Positions 32,766-41,064 of a stretch of DNA of 64,000 bases are shown here, in pieces. The stretch's first letter is position 1; every line of letters starts with the position of its first letter. Below the pieces are notes generated by a model that saw only the letters and a program-made list of their open reading frames with translations, was not told the DNA's origin and did not search any database. The DNA is from Burkholderiales bacterium (GTDB lineage Bacteria; Pseudomonadota; Gammaproteobacteria; Burkholderiales; Eutrophovitaceae), in contig DATMAN010000027.1 in assembly GCA_035560005.1 (NCBI GenBank), positions 1 through 64,000 of the forward strand, read 5' to 3'. Position numbers and translations under genes: made by a program.

Positions 32766-33179
32766 GTGAACGCATTGCGCGTCTTCGGCAGACGATGGCT
32801 CGCGGGACTGGTCGCGCTATCCATGGCCTGCGGTGCGGCGGCGCCTCTTTCATCGGCCGAACTCATCGGCACGGATCAGGTCGCAGCGGCGATGCGCGAA
32901 GGCAATGCGCTGCCGCGCGCGCGTATCTCAGCCCTGCTGGAACGACCGGAAGTCCAGGCGGAACTGATCAGGCGTGGTGTGTCCGTCGACGAAGCCCGCA
33001 AGCGCGTAGCAGCGCTCACCGACGAGGAAGTCGATCAGTTGGCAGGTGGTGGCATCGAATCTCTGCCGGCCGGTGCTTCAGACGTTTTGGGAGCGATACT
33101 GGTGGTCTTCGTCGTCTTGCTGATCACAGACATCTTGGGATTTACTAAAGTATTCAGCTTCACCCGCCCGATGAAATAG
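32766..33179 (+). CDS. PA2779-family protein
   Basis: 137 aa. It has an N-terminal signal (WLAGLVALSMACGAAAPLSSAE), a helical middle with LLERPEVQAELIRRGVSVDEARKRVAALTDEEVDQLA, and a C-terminal single transmembrane segment ILVVFVVLLITDILGFTKVFSF. This layout, ending in LLITDILG, is that of proteins named after Pseudomonas PA2779, which usually precede a PA2778-type C39 peptidase, as here. The GTG at 32766 is 8 bp after the previous stop and follows an ACAGGA site. Function unknown. Confidence 0.78.
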   Translation: MNALRVFGRRWLAGLVALSMACGAAAPLSSAELIGTDQVAAAMREGNALPRARISALLERPEVQAELIRRGVSVDEARKRVAALTDEEVDQLAGGGIESLPAGASDVLGAILVVFVVLLITDILGFTKVFSFTRPMK

Positions 33180-33186
33180 TCTCTTG

Positions 33187-34152
33187 ATGCACGGTTGCGT
33201 GTTGGGCGTCCGATTTCCTCCCTTATCGGGCGCCCTTTTTTTTCTTTTGGTTGCCTGCTCTGCATCCCCGACCCGGGTGGTGTTGGGGGACCTATCCGCG
33301 TCAGACATCCCTCCGCGCATGGAACTGTCCGAGACACCGTTTTTTGCCCAGACCGCTCATCAATGCGGGCCCGCCGCCTTGGCAACGGTGCTGGCCGCTT
33401 CCGGTCAACCAGTGAATCCGGACCTGCTCGCGCGGCAGGTCTATCTGCCCCAGCGCAGAGGCAGTCTGCAACTGGAGATGCTCGCCGCGACACGCCGTCA
33501 CGGTCGCCTTGGCGTGCCTATCGATCCCGAACTCCCCGCGCTTCTGAAAACCATCGCTGCCGGTCATCCGGTCCTTGTGCTGCAGAATCTGTCGCTGCCC
33601 TGGCTTCCGCGTTGGCACTACGCAGTGGTCATCGGCTATGACTTGGATTCGGGCGAGTTGATACTTCGCTCCGGCGGCAATCCCCGTCTGGTGGTGTCGT
33701 TGCTCGCTTTCGAACGAACCTGGGTTCGATCAGGGCGCTGGGCTATGGTGGCCTTGAGCCCAGGAGCTCTCCCCCCGACTGTGAACGAGAAGGAGTATCT
33801 CACCGCCGCACTGGCTTTCGAGAAACTGGGTAAGCCAAGCGCCGCGCTGCAGGCTTACGACGCAGCAGTGCGCCGCTGGCCCGCCAGCGTCGCGTTCTGG
33901 ATGGGTTTAGGGAACGCCGCCTACAACCTGCACGATTGGTCGCGCGCCGAACAGGCCTACCGCCGGGCTGCGGCAGCACCCGGTGACCCGGTTCCCGCAC
34001 TCAACAATCTCGCCCTGGCCCTTGCGGCACAAGGGCGTCGGCGCGAGGCGATCGAGGCTGCCGAGCAGGCCGTAGCCGCTGGCGGCTTTTTCTCGGCGAC
34101 GGCGCGGGCAACTCTGGCTGAGTTGCGAGCGTCGGCTGGCACCGAAGAATGA
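33187..34152 (+). CDS. PA2778-family C39-like cysteine peptidase with TPRs
   Basis: 321-aa predicted lipoprotein (lipobox LLVAC, Cys24). Residues 50-190 are a C39-like papain-fold domain with catalytic Cys60 in TAHQCGPAALATVLAASG and His144 in RWHYAVVIGYD. Residues 205-310 hold tetratricopeptide-like helices (EYLTAALAFEKLGKPSAALQAYDAAVRRWP and following). The pair with the PA2779-like gene is conserved in many gamma- and betaproteobacteria, but its substrate is unknown. C39 peptidases often cleave double-Gly leaders, and no such peptide gene was seen nearby. The start could be ATG 33187 or GTG 33199. Confidence 0.8.
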   Translation: MHGCVLGVRFPPLSGALFFLLVACSASPTRVVLGDLSASDIPPRMELSETPFFAQTAHQCGPAALATVLAASGQPVNPDLLARQVYLPQRRGSLQLEMLAATRRHGRLGVPIDPELPALLKTIAAGHPVLVLQNLSLPWLPRWHYAVVIGYDLDSGELILRSGGNPRLVVSLLAFERTWVRSGRWAMVALSPGALPPTVNEKEYLTAALAFEKLGKPSAALQAYDAAVRRWPASVAFWMGLGNAAYNLHDWSRAEQAYRRAAAAPGDPVPALNNLALALAAQGRRREAIEAAEQAVAAGGFFSATARATLAELRASAGTEE

Positions 34153-34397
34153 AGCGCGCCACGGTGCTGCTCGGCGTCGCGCTTACGCTGGGTGCTTGCT
34201 CCACGGGGAAGGAAGCCAACAAGGTAAACCTTGAGGGGTACCCGCCTGCGTTTCGCGCGGGTTACATCGACGGCTGCAACAGTGCCCGCCGTCTTGCTGG
34301 AACCGTTCGCGACGAGCACCGATTCAGGACAGACCCGATGTACGCTACCGGATGGCGCGACGGGCTTGACATCTGTAGGGCAGAGAAGAAAAGGTAG
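34149..34397 (+). CDS. Small lipoprotein, last gene of putative GlrR operon
   Basis: 82 aa. The signal ends in lipobox LGAC (Cys17). The mature part contains two Gly-Tyr/Trp-x-Asp-Gly repeats, FRAGYIDGCNSAR and YATGWRDGLDICR, spaced about 35 residues apart, each followed by a Cys, likely one disulfide-linked motif. The ATG overlaps the preceding stop (ATGA), so it is co-translated with the C39-like peptidase. Function unknown; similar short lipoproteins with GY-x-DG-C/GW-x-DG motifs occur widely in proteobacteria. Confidence 0.75.
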   Translation: MKRATVLLGVALTLGACSTGKEANKVNLEGYPPAFRAGYIDGCNSARRLAGTVRDEHRFRTDPMYATGWRDGLDICRAEKKR

Positions 34398-34557
34398 TGC
34401 GCCGATGGCAAGTCGCGCTTACCGCCTTCTTGTCTTCGACGATCAGCGGCTGAAGGCGGCCCCGCAGCCGGACCCTGCTGCACCCGTGAACAATCTCTTA
34501 GAATAGCGCGCATTCGCCGGTCCGCCCGCACCCGTCCCGCGCCAGAGGAAGAACCAG

Positions 34558-35748
34558 ATGAACGCGCCAATGACTCGCCCCGAGTTCCGCTGGGATGACC
34601 CGCTGCTCTTCGATGAGCAGCTCACGGAGGAAGAGCGCATGGTGCGAGACTCGGCGCGCGCCTATTGCCAGGAAAAGCTCATGCCCCGCGTGCTCGAGGC
34701 GCATCGCCACGAGCGATTTGACCGGGAGGTATTCCGCGAGATGGGGGCACTGGGGTTTCTTGGGTGCACCCTGGAAGGCTACGGTTGCGCAGGCGTGAAC
34801 CATGTCTGCTACGGGCTCATCGCCCGTGAGATCGAGCGGGTGGATTCCGGTTATCGCTCCATGATGAGCGTTCAATCGAGCCTGACCATGTATCCGATTT
34901 ATGCCTACGGCACGGAGTCGCAACGCCGTAAGTATCTGCCCGGCCTTGCCAAGGGCGATCTGCTGGGTGCTTTCGGTCTGACCGAACCGGATTACGGATC
35001 CGACGCCGGTAGCATGATTTCGCGGGCGAGAAAGGTCGATGGCGGGTACGTGCTGAGAGGCGCGAAGATGTGGATCACCAACGCCCCGGTCGCCGACGTG
35101 TTCGTCGTGTGGGCCAAGGACGACGCCGGCATTATTCGCGGCTTCATCCTAGAACGGGGAATGAAGGGCCTGTCCACGCCGAAGATCGAGGGCAAGTTCA
35201 GCCTGCGCATCTCCATTACCGGTGAAGTGGTCATGGAAGACGTGTTCGTTCCGGGCGAGAACCTTCTTCCCAACGTGGAAGGGCTTAAAGGCCCCTTCGG
35301 TTGCCTGAACAAGGCGCGCTACGGAATTGCCTGGGGGGCCCTCGGAGCGGCCGAATTCTGCTGGCACGCCGCCCGCGAGTACACACTGAACCGCAAGCAG
35401 TTCGGTCGCCCTCTGGCGGCGAATCAGCTCGTGCAGAAGAAGCTGGCCGACATGCAGACCGAGATCACCCTCGGATTGCAGACAGTATTACGCGTCGGCC
35501 GCCTGATGGATCAAGGTCGTGCGGCTCCCGAAATGATCTCGCTGGTCAAGCGCAACTCGTGCGGAAAGGCCCTGGAGATTGCGCGCCTGGCGCGCGACAT
35601 GCACGGCGGAAACGGCATCGCGGACGAATACCACGTCATCCGCCATGTCATGAATCTCGAAGCGGTCAACACCTACGAAGGCACGCACGACATCCATGCC
35701 TTGATTCTCGGCAGGGCTCAAACCGGCATCCAGGCATTCACAGCGTGA
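34558..35748 (+). CDS. gcdH: Glutaryl-CoA dehydrogenase
   Basis: 396-aa acyl-CoA dehydrogenase that oxidises and decarboxylates glutaryl-CoA to crotonyl-CoA, used in lysine, tryptophan and benzoyl-CoA degradation. The glutaryl-specific features are the N-terminal [22 protein letters not shown], the substrate loop [16 protein letters not shown], and the catalytic Glu374 in [20 protein letters not shown]. The crotonyl-CoA product would feed the 3-hydroxyacyl-CoA dehydrogenase type encoded at 50.1 kb. It stands alone on this strand, 160 bp downstream of the lipoprotein gene. Confidence 0.93.
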   Translation: MNAPMTRPEFRWDDPLLFDEQLTEEERMVRDSARAYCQEKLMPRVLEAHRHERFDREVFREMGALGFLGCTLEGYGCAGVNHVCYGLIAREIERVDSGYRSMMSVQSSLTMYPIYAYGTESQRRKYLPGLAKGDLLGAFGLTEPDYGSDAGSMISRARKVDGGYVLRGAKMWITNAPVADVFVVWAKDDAGIIRGFILERGMKGLSTPKIEGKFSLRISITGEVVMEDVFVPGENLLPNVEGLKGPFGCLNKARYGIAWGALGAAEFCWHAAREYTLNRKQFGRPLAANQLVQKKLADMQTEITLGLQTVLRVGRLMDQGRAAPEMISLVKRNSCGKALEIARLARDMHGGNGIADEYHVIRHVMNLEAVNTYEGTHDIHALILGRAQTGIQAFTA

Positions 35749-35878
35749 GGTCAAGCGCCGCCGTTGTAGCCTGAAGCAAGGGCGGGCGCGCGGTTTGACT
35801 TCCCGCACGTGCCTTGGCGAAAGCGGGCGTTTGCGCTCGGCGATGGGTTCAACCACGCGAGCACGAGCGGCGCGCTGA

Positions 35879-36634
35879 CTACACGCAGCGGCCGCCGTCG
35901 ACTTCGAGGCAGGCGCCGGTGATGAACTCCGCTTCGTCCGAGGCGAGATACAGGCAGGCATTGGCCACGTCGAGGGGCGTGCTCAAGCGTCCGAGGGGAA
36001 TCGTGGCAATGAACTTGGCACGCAGTTCCGGGGTATCCGCTCCCATGAACTGCGCAAGCAGCGGCGTGTCGCCTGCCACCGGATTGACCACGTTCACCCT
36101 GATCTTGTCCGGCGCGAGCTCGACCGCCATCGCGCGGCTGGCGATGATGGCCGCACCCTTGCTTGCGTTGTACCACACGAGCCCCGGGCGCGGTCGCACT
36201 CCCGCCGTCGAGGCAATCGTGATAAAAACCCCGCCGCCACGTCGGCGAAACACAGGCACCACGTGTCTCGCGCTCATGTACAGGCTCTTGACGTTGACGG
36301 CGAACACTCGATCGAACTGCTCTTCAGTCACGTCGGTCAGCGGCTGATTGCGGTGTGTCGTGCCGGCGTTGTTAACCACGATGTCAAGGGCAGCGAAGGT
36401 ATCCAGAGTACCCTGGACGAGCCGCTCCCAATCGCTGCTCTTCGAGACGTCACCCTGGATGAACTTCGCGCTTGCGCCGGCGGCATTGATTTCGCCGACC
36501 ACGCGCTCGCCGCCTTCGGGACGCAAATCGTTCACGACCACGCGGCATCCTTCCCGTGCAAAGCGCCTTGCGATACCTTCCCCAAAACCCGAACCGCCGC
36601 CGGTGACAATAGCGGTCTTACCTTGAAGTCTCAT
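35879..36634 (-). CDS. Short-chain dehydrogenase/reductase (glucose-dehydrogenase-like)
   Basis: 251-aa classical SDR. The NAD(P) motif TGGGSGFGEGIA is at 11-22, NNAGTTH follows, the catalytic Ser is in TIASTAGVRPR and YNASK supplies Tyr and Lys. The C-terminal LEVDGGRCV is a typical SDR end. The ATG at 36634 is preceded by GGGAGGTCGGCGGG; an in-frame start 11 codons upstream lacks such a site. Substrate unknown. A terminator at 36672-36696 isolates it from xdhC. Confidence 0.85.
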   Translation of the reverse strand: MRLQGKTAIVTGGGSGFGEGIARRFAREGCRVVVNDLRPEGGERVVGEINAAGASAKFIQGDVSKSSDWERLVQGTLDTFAALDIVVNNAGTTHRNQPLTDVTEEQFDRVFAVNVKSLYMSARHVVPVFRRRGGGVFITIASTAGVRPRPGLVWYNASKGAAIIASRAMAVELAPDKIRVNVVNPVAGDTPLLAQFMGADTPELRAKFIATIPLGRLSTPLDVANACLYLASDEAEFITGACLEVDGGRCV

Positions 36635-36671
36635 CCCGCCGACCTCCCTGCATGCGAACTCGATCAAAAAA

Positions 36672-36696
36672 ACTGGGAGCCCCTCGGGCTCCCAGT
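36672..36696 (-). terminator. Strong intrinsic terminator after xdhC
   Basis: An 11-bp perfect stem (ACTGGGAGCCC and complement) with a 3-nt loop is followed on the minus strand by seven T residues (36666-36672). It ends leftward transcription from xdhC, 23 bp after its stop. Confidence 0.92.
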
Positions 36697-36718
36697 CAGA
36701 ACTCCTGCGCCCTGCGCG

Positions 36719-37741
36719 TCAGGCGCGCGCCGGCACGCACACCTGCTGATTGCCGTCGGCCGACACTTCCTTTGCTTCCTTCGATCCGACGGCGGACAGC
36801 TCCACGCCGTGACGAACCGCGGTCATTTCCGCCAGTATCGACACGGCAATCTCAGGCGGGGTCTTGCTGCCTATCCGCAGTCCCACCGGCCCGTACAGGC
36901 GCGAAAGCTCCGCCTGCGAAAGGTCGAACATCGCCAGACGCTCACGGCGCTTCTTGGTGTTGAGCCGCGAGCCGAGCGCGCCCACATAGAACGCGGGCGA
37001 CTTCAACGCCTCGATCAGCGCCAAGTCGTCCAACTTCGGGTCGTGCGTCACCGCCACGACCGCGCTGCGCGAGTCCAAGTTCATGGCCACGACCACGTCG
37101 TCGGGCATACCGCGGTCGAGCGCCACCCCTTGCACGTCCCAGGTGCTGGCATATTCTTCGCGCGGATCGCACACAGTTACCTGATAGTCGAGCGCCTGAG
37201 CCATCTGCGCGAGATACTTGGACAGTTGTCCGGCCCCGATAACGAGCAGTCGCCAGCGAGGTCCATGCACTGTCCGCAGGACCTTCCCATCGAAGCTCAG
37301 CTCGTCGCTGCGCGAGGCCGGTGCCAACGTGACCGCGCCAGTATCGAGATCGAGCGTGCGCGCCACCAACTGATGCTGTTCGACGCGCGTCAGCAGTTCT
37401 CCGTGCGTTGCCTTGTCGACTATCGGCTCGAGAACGAGTTGCAGGCGTCCGCCGCACGGCAAGCCGAAGCGCAGCGCGTCTTCCTTGGTGATCCCATAAA
37501 CGGCCGTCTCGGGTCTTCCCGCGGCGAGCGACTTGTTGCGGATCCGCGCGATCAAATCATCCTCGACGCAGCCACCGGAGACCGAGCCTGCGACAAGCCC
37601 GTCGTCGCGCACCGCGAGCATGGAACCCGGCGGTCGGGGTGAAGACCCCCAAGTTTCGACTATTGTTGCCAACACTACGCGATGCCCGCTACCGAGCCAG
37701 TCGACGCTGCTTTTGAGAACCTGAAGATCGACGCTGTCCAT
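36719..37741 (-). CDS. xdhC: XdhC/CoxI-family molybdenum hydroxylase maturation factor
   Basis: 340 aa. XdhC-type proteins bind molybdenum cofactor and support its sulfuration before insertion into xanthine-dehydrogenase-family enzymes. The N-terminal XdhC/CoxI domain has TWGSSPRPPGSMLAV and SGSVSGGCVEDD with its conserved Cys; the C-terminal Rossmann domain has VIGAGQLSKYLAQMAQALDYQVTVCDPR and ends with GLRIGSKTPPEIAVSILAEMTAVRHG. The ATG at 37741 is preferred over a GTG at 37765. It likely serves the hydroxylase at 38.1-40.7 kb on the same strand, though a terminator and a transposase remnant lie between. Confidence 0.9.
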   Translation of the reverse strand: MDSVDLQVLKSSVDWLGSGHRVVLATIVETWGSSPRPPGSMLAVRDDGLVAGSVSGGCVEDDLIARIRNKSLAAGRPETAVYGITKEDALRFGLPCGGRLQLVLEPIVDKATHGELLTRVEQHQLVARTLDLDTGAVTLAPASRSDELSFDGKVLRTVHGPRWRLLVIGAGQLSKYLAQMAQALDYQVTVCDPREEYASTWDVQGVALDRGMPDDVVVAMNLDSRSAVVAVTHDPKLDDLALIEALKSPAFYVGALGSRLNTKKRRERLAMFDLSQAELSRLYGPVGLRIGSKTPPEIAVSILAEMTAVRHGVELSAVGSKEAKEVSADGNQQVCVPARA

Positions 37742-37861
37742 GGACGGGGATCGTTCTATCCGCACAGGAATAGCGATTTTAGAACGTGTATGCGGTGAAG
37801 GCTACCGAAAAGAAAGCGGGCTGGAGCTATCGACACGCCGGTCATGCCGAGCCGTTTCTAG

Positions 37862-37984
37862 CAACGGGCCCTGCGAAGCGGCGTCGAGCCGCTCAAGACC
37901 TTTGCCCGCAAGGGCATGCCCTATCTGCGCGGCTTCCTGGCGCGCTGCCGTTGGCCGCTGGCTACCAACCTCGTGGAAGGCAGC
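37862..37984 (+). pseudogene. Decayed ISL3-type transposase C-terminal fragment
   Basis: About 41 codons in one frame, after a TAG, read ...VEPLKTFARKGMPYLRGFL and RCRWPLATNLVEGS, strongly recalling the C-terminal block of ISL3-family transposases (PLKRFAR-x-L-x-PYL-x-GI-x-x-CRWPL-x-TN-x-x-EG). No N-terminal part, inverted repeats or target duplication are visible. The similarity stops where the A tract of the neighbouring terminator begins. An inert relic. Confidence 0.6.
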
Positions 37985-38022
37985 AAAAAAAAGACCCCCC
38001 AGCGTAACCCCGCTGGGGGGTC
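37985..38022 (-). terminator. Strong intrinsic terminator after the molybdenum hydroxylase operon
   Basis: A 12-bp perfect stem (GACCCCCCAGCG and complement) with a 6-nt loop is followed on the minus strand by eight T residues (37985-37992). It lies 50 bp after the large-subunit stop. Confidence 0.93.
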
Positions 38023-38071
38023 ATTCCGGACTGCCGTCGACCGCTCTATGTCAGCGGCGGGGTGCGAAGCC

Positions 38072-40279
38072 TCACGACGCGCGGATGTTCTCCGGCGTGA
38101 ACGGCAACACCCGACAGCGCTTACCGCAGGCGGCGAAGATCGCGTTGCCGATGGCCGGCTGCACCACCGCCGTGCCGGGCTCGCCCAATCCGCCCGGAAC
38201 GCTGTCGCTCTTGATGAAGTGAATGTCGAGCACCTTGGGCGCTTCGTTGATGCGCGCTACGCGGTACATGTCGAAGTTGTTCTGCTCGACCGCACCGTTC
38301 TTCACCGTGATCTCACCCCACATGCACGCGGACTGACCAAAGTTGATGGTCGACTGCATCTGCGCGAGGGCCTGATCGGGGTGAATCAGCGTACCGGCGT
38401 CGACGACCGCCGTCACCTTGTCGATGATCACATCGTAGTTCGGAGTCACGGTCACCTCCGCGACCATGGCGATCACGGTGTTGTAGCCCTCCATCACCGC
38501 CACGCCCATGCCGCGCCCAGCCGGCAACTTCTTGCCCCACCCCGACTTGCTGCGGACCTCTTCCAATACGCGTTTCATCCGCGCGCCGACCGGCACGCCG
38601 GCCGACAGGCCCGACCACTGGTGCTTGGTAGAGCCCATGTCTAGCATGTCCAGGCGATACTGAAGCGGATCCTTGCCGGCCGCATGCGCCATCTCATCGA
38701 CGAAGCACTCGAGCGCCACCGCGTTGAGGTTATGCGAAACCGCACGCCAGTAGCCCGGGGTCACGCCTGTGTCGTGCATCTGGTACGTGAACTTCAGGTT
38801 CGGAGTTTCGTACGGATAGTTGTCGATCCCCTCCACCGCGAACGGATCGATACCGTCCTTGACGATGCTCGGGAACAGACGCGCCGAGATCGAGGGGCTG
38901 GTGGAATGGAAACGCATGGCAACAGGCTTGCCATTGGCGTCCAGACCCGCGGTCAGCTGGTAGATGCCGGCCGGACGGTAGGAGTCGTGCATCATGTCGT
39001 CCTCGCGGCTCCAAACCATCTTCACGGGTGCTCCGACCGCTTTCGAGATCTCTGCAGCGTCGATCGCGTAATCGACCTCCACGCGCCGGCCAAATCCGCC
39101 TCCCAGGAAGGTGGTAATCACCTCCACCTGCTCTGGCTTGAGACCGGTCGCCCCGGCGACCACGTGCGGAATCAACTGCTGGAACTGCGTGGGCGTGATG
39201 ATGATCGCCTTGTCCGCACGCACGTCCGCGGTCGTGTTCATCGGCTCCATCGGCGAATGTGACAGGAATGGTAGGCGGTATTCGGCCTTTACCGTCTTGA
39301 CGGCAGTGCCCATGCCCGCGTCCACATTTCCCGCCTCACGGAATACCGCACCGGGCTGCTTGGATGCCTCCTCGAGGCCGCCCCACACCTTGACCATGTC
39401 GAGATCGGCGTTAGGACCCGCATCCCAGCGAATCAGCAGCAGATCCTTGGCCTTCTTCGCCTGCCAGTAGGAATCGGCCACCACTGCCACACCGCGGCTG
39501 TACTGCACCACTGCGCGCACGCCCGGCATGGCCTTCGCCCGGGAATCGTCGTAGGAGGCCACCTTGCCACCGATCATCGGCGGCATGGCCACCGCAGCGT
39601 AGAGCATGCCGGGGACCCGCGTGTCGATGCCGAACTGCGCGGTGCCCTTGACCTTGGCTTCAGTGTCCAGACGCTTGATCTTGGTGTTGCCGACGTACTT
39701 GAACTGGCTCGAGGGCTTGAGCGGAACGTCTTTCGGCACTTCCATCTGCGCCGCCTTTGCCGCGAGCTGCCCATAATTCGCGCGTTTGCCGCCCGGGCCG
39801 GTAACCGCGCCGTTCGCGGCCTTGCATTGCGAGGCGTCCACGCCCCACATGTCGGCCGCAGCGGCAACCAGCATCATGCGGGCCGAGGCGCCGGCCTTGC
39901 GCAGCTTCTCCCACGCATCCCGGACCGAGGTCGACCCGCCGGTGATCTGACCACCGAGCAGCGCGTTGATATAAACCTCGGCAGGCGGCGCGAACTCGAC
40001 CTTGATCTTGTTGATGTCGACTTCGAGTTCTTCGGCCACGAGGATGGGCATCGACGTATAGACGTCCTGACCCATTTCGGACCGTGCCACCATGATCGTG
40101 ATGGAGTTGTCCAAACCGATGCGAATCCAGGCATTGGGGCTTGCGTAGCCGCCACCTGCATCCGCACGCGCTACGCGCGGGCCGGTGGGCAGATAGAAGC
40201 CGAGCGCGAGTCCACCGGCAACCGCACCACTGACCTTCAGGAAATCACGACGAGCTTCGTTCTTCACGATGTTTTCCAT
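38072..40279 (-). CDS. Molybdenum hydroxylase large subunit (IorB/aldehyde oxidase type)
   Basis: 735-aa molybdopterin subunit of the xanthine dehydrogenase family, isoquinoline 1-oxidoreductase branch. A twin-arginine-like signal (ARRDFLKVSGAVAGGLALGF) at the N terminus indicates periplasmic export. MPT-binding features include TTFLGGGFGRRVEVDYA, TPGYWRAVSHNLNAVALECFVDEMAHAAGKDP, and the catalytic Glu in GLGEPGTAVVQPA near the C terminus. The substrate may be an aldehyde or N-heterocycle. The partner FeS gene lies 14 bp upstream and there is no FAD subunit, so electrons probably go to a cytochrome, as in IorAB-type enzymes. XdhC is encoded nearby. Confidence 0.88.
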   Translation of the reverse strand: MENIVKNEARRDFLKVSGAVAGGLALGFYLPTGPRVARADAGGGYASPNAWIRIGLDNSITIMVARSEMGQDVYTSMPILVAEELEVDINKIKVEFAPPAEVYINALLGGQITGGSTSVRDAWEKLRKAGASARMMLVAAAADMWGVDASQCKAANGAVTGPGGKRANYGQLAAKAAQMEVPKDVPLKPSSQFKYVGNTKIKRLDTEAKVKGTAQFGIDTRVPGMLYAAVAMPPMIGGKVASYDDSRAKAMPGVRAVVQYSRGVAVVADSYWQAKKAKDLLLIRWDAGPNADLDMVKVWGGLEEASKQPGAVFREAGNVDAGMGTAVKTVKAEYRLPFLSHSPMEPMNTTADVRADKAIIITPTQFQQLIPHVVAGATGLKPEQVEVITTFLGGGFGRRVEVDYAIDAAEISKAVGAPVKMVWSREDDMMHDSYRPAGIYQLTAGLDANGKPVAMRFHSTSPSISARLFPSIVKDGIDPFAVEGIDNYPYETPNLKFTYQMHDTGVTPGYWRAVSHNLNAVALECFVDEMAHAAGKDPLQYRLDMLDMGSTKHQWSGLSAGVPVGARMKRVLEEVRSKSGWGKKLPAGRGMGVAVMEGYNTVIAMVAEVTVTPNYDVIIDKVTAVVDAGTLIHPDQALAQMQSTINFGQSACMWGEITVKNGAVEQNNFDMYRVARINEAPKVLDIHFIKSDSVPGGLGEPGTAVVQPAIGNAIFAACGKRCRVLPFTPENIRAS

Positions 40280-40293
40280 ATGTCATCTCCCCC

Positions 40294-40743
40294 TTATGCC
40301 ATCTTCGCGGCGGCCTTGATGGCGGCGCGAATGCGCGGATAGGTGCCGCAGCGGCAGATGTTGCCGGACATCCAGGCATCGATATCCTCATCGGTGGGAT
40401 TCTTGTTGACGGCGAGCAGCGCGGCGGCCTGCATCATCTGGCCCGGCTGGCAGTAACCACACTGCGGCACGTCGAGCGCGACCCAGGCACGCTGCACTTT
40501 GTGACTTCCACCCAGTCCCTCGATAGTGGTTACTTTCTGACCGGCGACCGAACCGATCTGTGTCTGACAGGAGCGAATCGCCATGCCATTCAGATGCACC
40601 GTACAGGCGCCACACAAAGCCTTGCCGCAGCCGAACTTGGTGCCGGTCATACCCAGTGTGTCGCGGAGAACCCAAAGCAGTGGTGTGTCAGGCGGGACGT
40701 CTACGCTCGTTTGTTTTCCGTTTACTTGAAACGAGATCTTCAT
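40294..40743 (-). CDS. [2Fe-2S] subunit of molybdenum hydroxylase (IorA type)
   Basis: 149-aa electron-transfer subunit. The N-terminal plant-ferredoxin cluster is [18 protein letters not shown] with a later Cys in IRSCQTQ, and the helical second cluster has [12 protein letters not shown] and [12 protein letters not shown]. It is the first gene of a two-gene operon with the molybdopterin subunit. It has no signal peptide of its own and would be carried through Tat as a hitchhiker with the large subunit. A consensus-like promoter and a palindrome precede it. Confidence 0.93.
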   Translation of the reverse strand: MKISFQVNGKQTSVDVPPDTPLLWVLRDTLGMTGTKFGCGKALCGACTVHLNGMAIRSCQTQIGSVAGQKVTTIEGLGGSHKVQRAWVALDVPQCGYCQPGQMMQAAALLAVNKNPTDEDIDAWMSGNICRCGTYPRIRAAIKAAAKMA

Positions 40744-40781
40744 TGCAAAACTCCCCCTTTCGAGCAGTTTTTTAAGGGAAT

Positions 40782-40798
40782 GTAACGTTAGAAGTTAC
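40782..40798. promoter_or_regulatory. Palindrome GTAAC-N7-GTTAC at the hydroxylase promoter
   Basis: The 5-bp inverted repeat GTAAC-GTTAGAA-GTTAC lies directly downstream of the -10 box, covering the predicted transcription start near 40798. This is the usual place for a repressor operator of the TetR or similar class. No matching regulator gene was seen in the window. Confidence 0.4.
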
Positions 40799-40804
40799 GC
40801 GCGG

Positions 40805-40833
40805 AAAATACACCAAGGCCCACACTGTTTCAA
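40805..40833 (-). promoter_or_regulatory. Candidate sigma-70 promoter of the molybdenum hydroxylase operon
   Basis: On the minus strand TTGAAA, 17 bp, TATTTT. Start predicted near 40798, giving a leader of about 55 nt before the ATG at 40743, which has an AGGGGGAG ribosome site. Confidence 0.6.
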
Positions 40834-41064
40834 CCCCTCATAAGGCTTTGTTGATGTTTTAAAAAAAGCGCGCGAGCGAAGATTTTCGGAGGCCGGAAAG
40901 CACCGACCTCGACCGGCAGCGAAAGATAACCTTTTTGCGCTCAAATTCATCGCGTTCGCAGTCGAACTTCAAGCGAGCTCGAATGATGCGATGCACAAGC
41001 GCCTCAGACGATTTCGCCCCCCGGTGCTGCGTACGCACGCGAAGAACGCAATACGAAGCGCGGA

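Larger units (their letters stand above)
40744..41064. other. 321-bp intergenic region with operon promoter
   Basis: No convincing gene. It holds the promoter (40805-40833) and a palindrome (40782-40798) for the molybdenum hydroxylase operon. The remaining part up to the stop of the acyl-CoA dehydrogenase at 41065 is A/T-richer than its surroundings, with an A tract near 40858-40866, but no clear terminator hairpin was found. A 69-codon leftward open frame (40859-41068) has no recognisable content. Confidence 0.6.

Noticed and set aside
34405..34506. A 33-codon rightward open frame (MASRAYRLLVFDDQRL...) between the small lipoprotein gene and gcdH
   Set aside because: Has an ATG but no clear ribosome site and no recognisable family; too short to support without conservation data.
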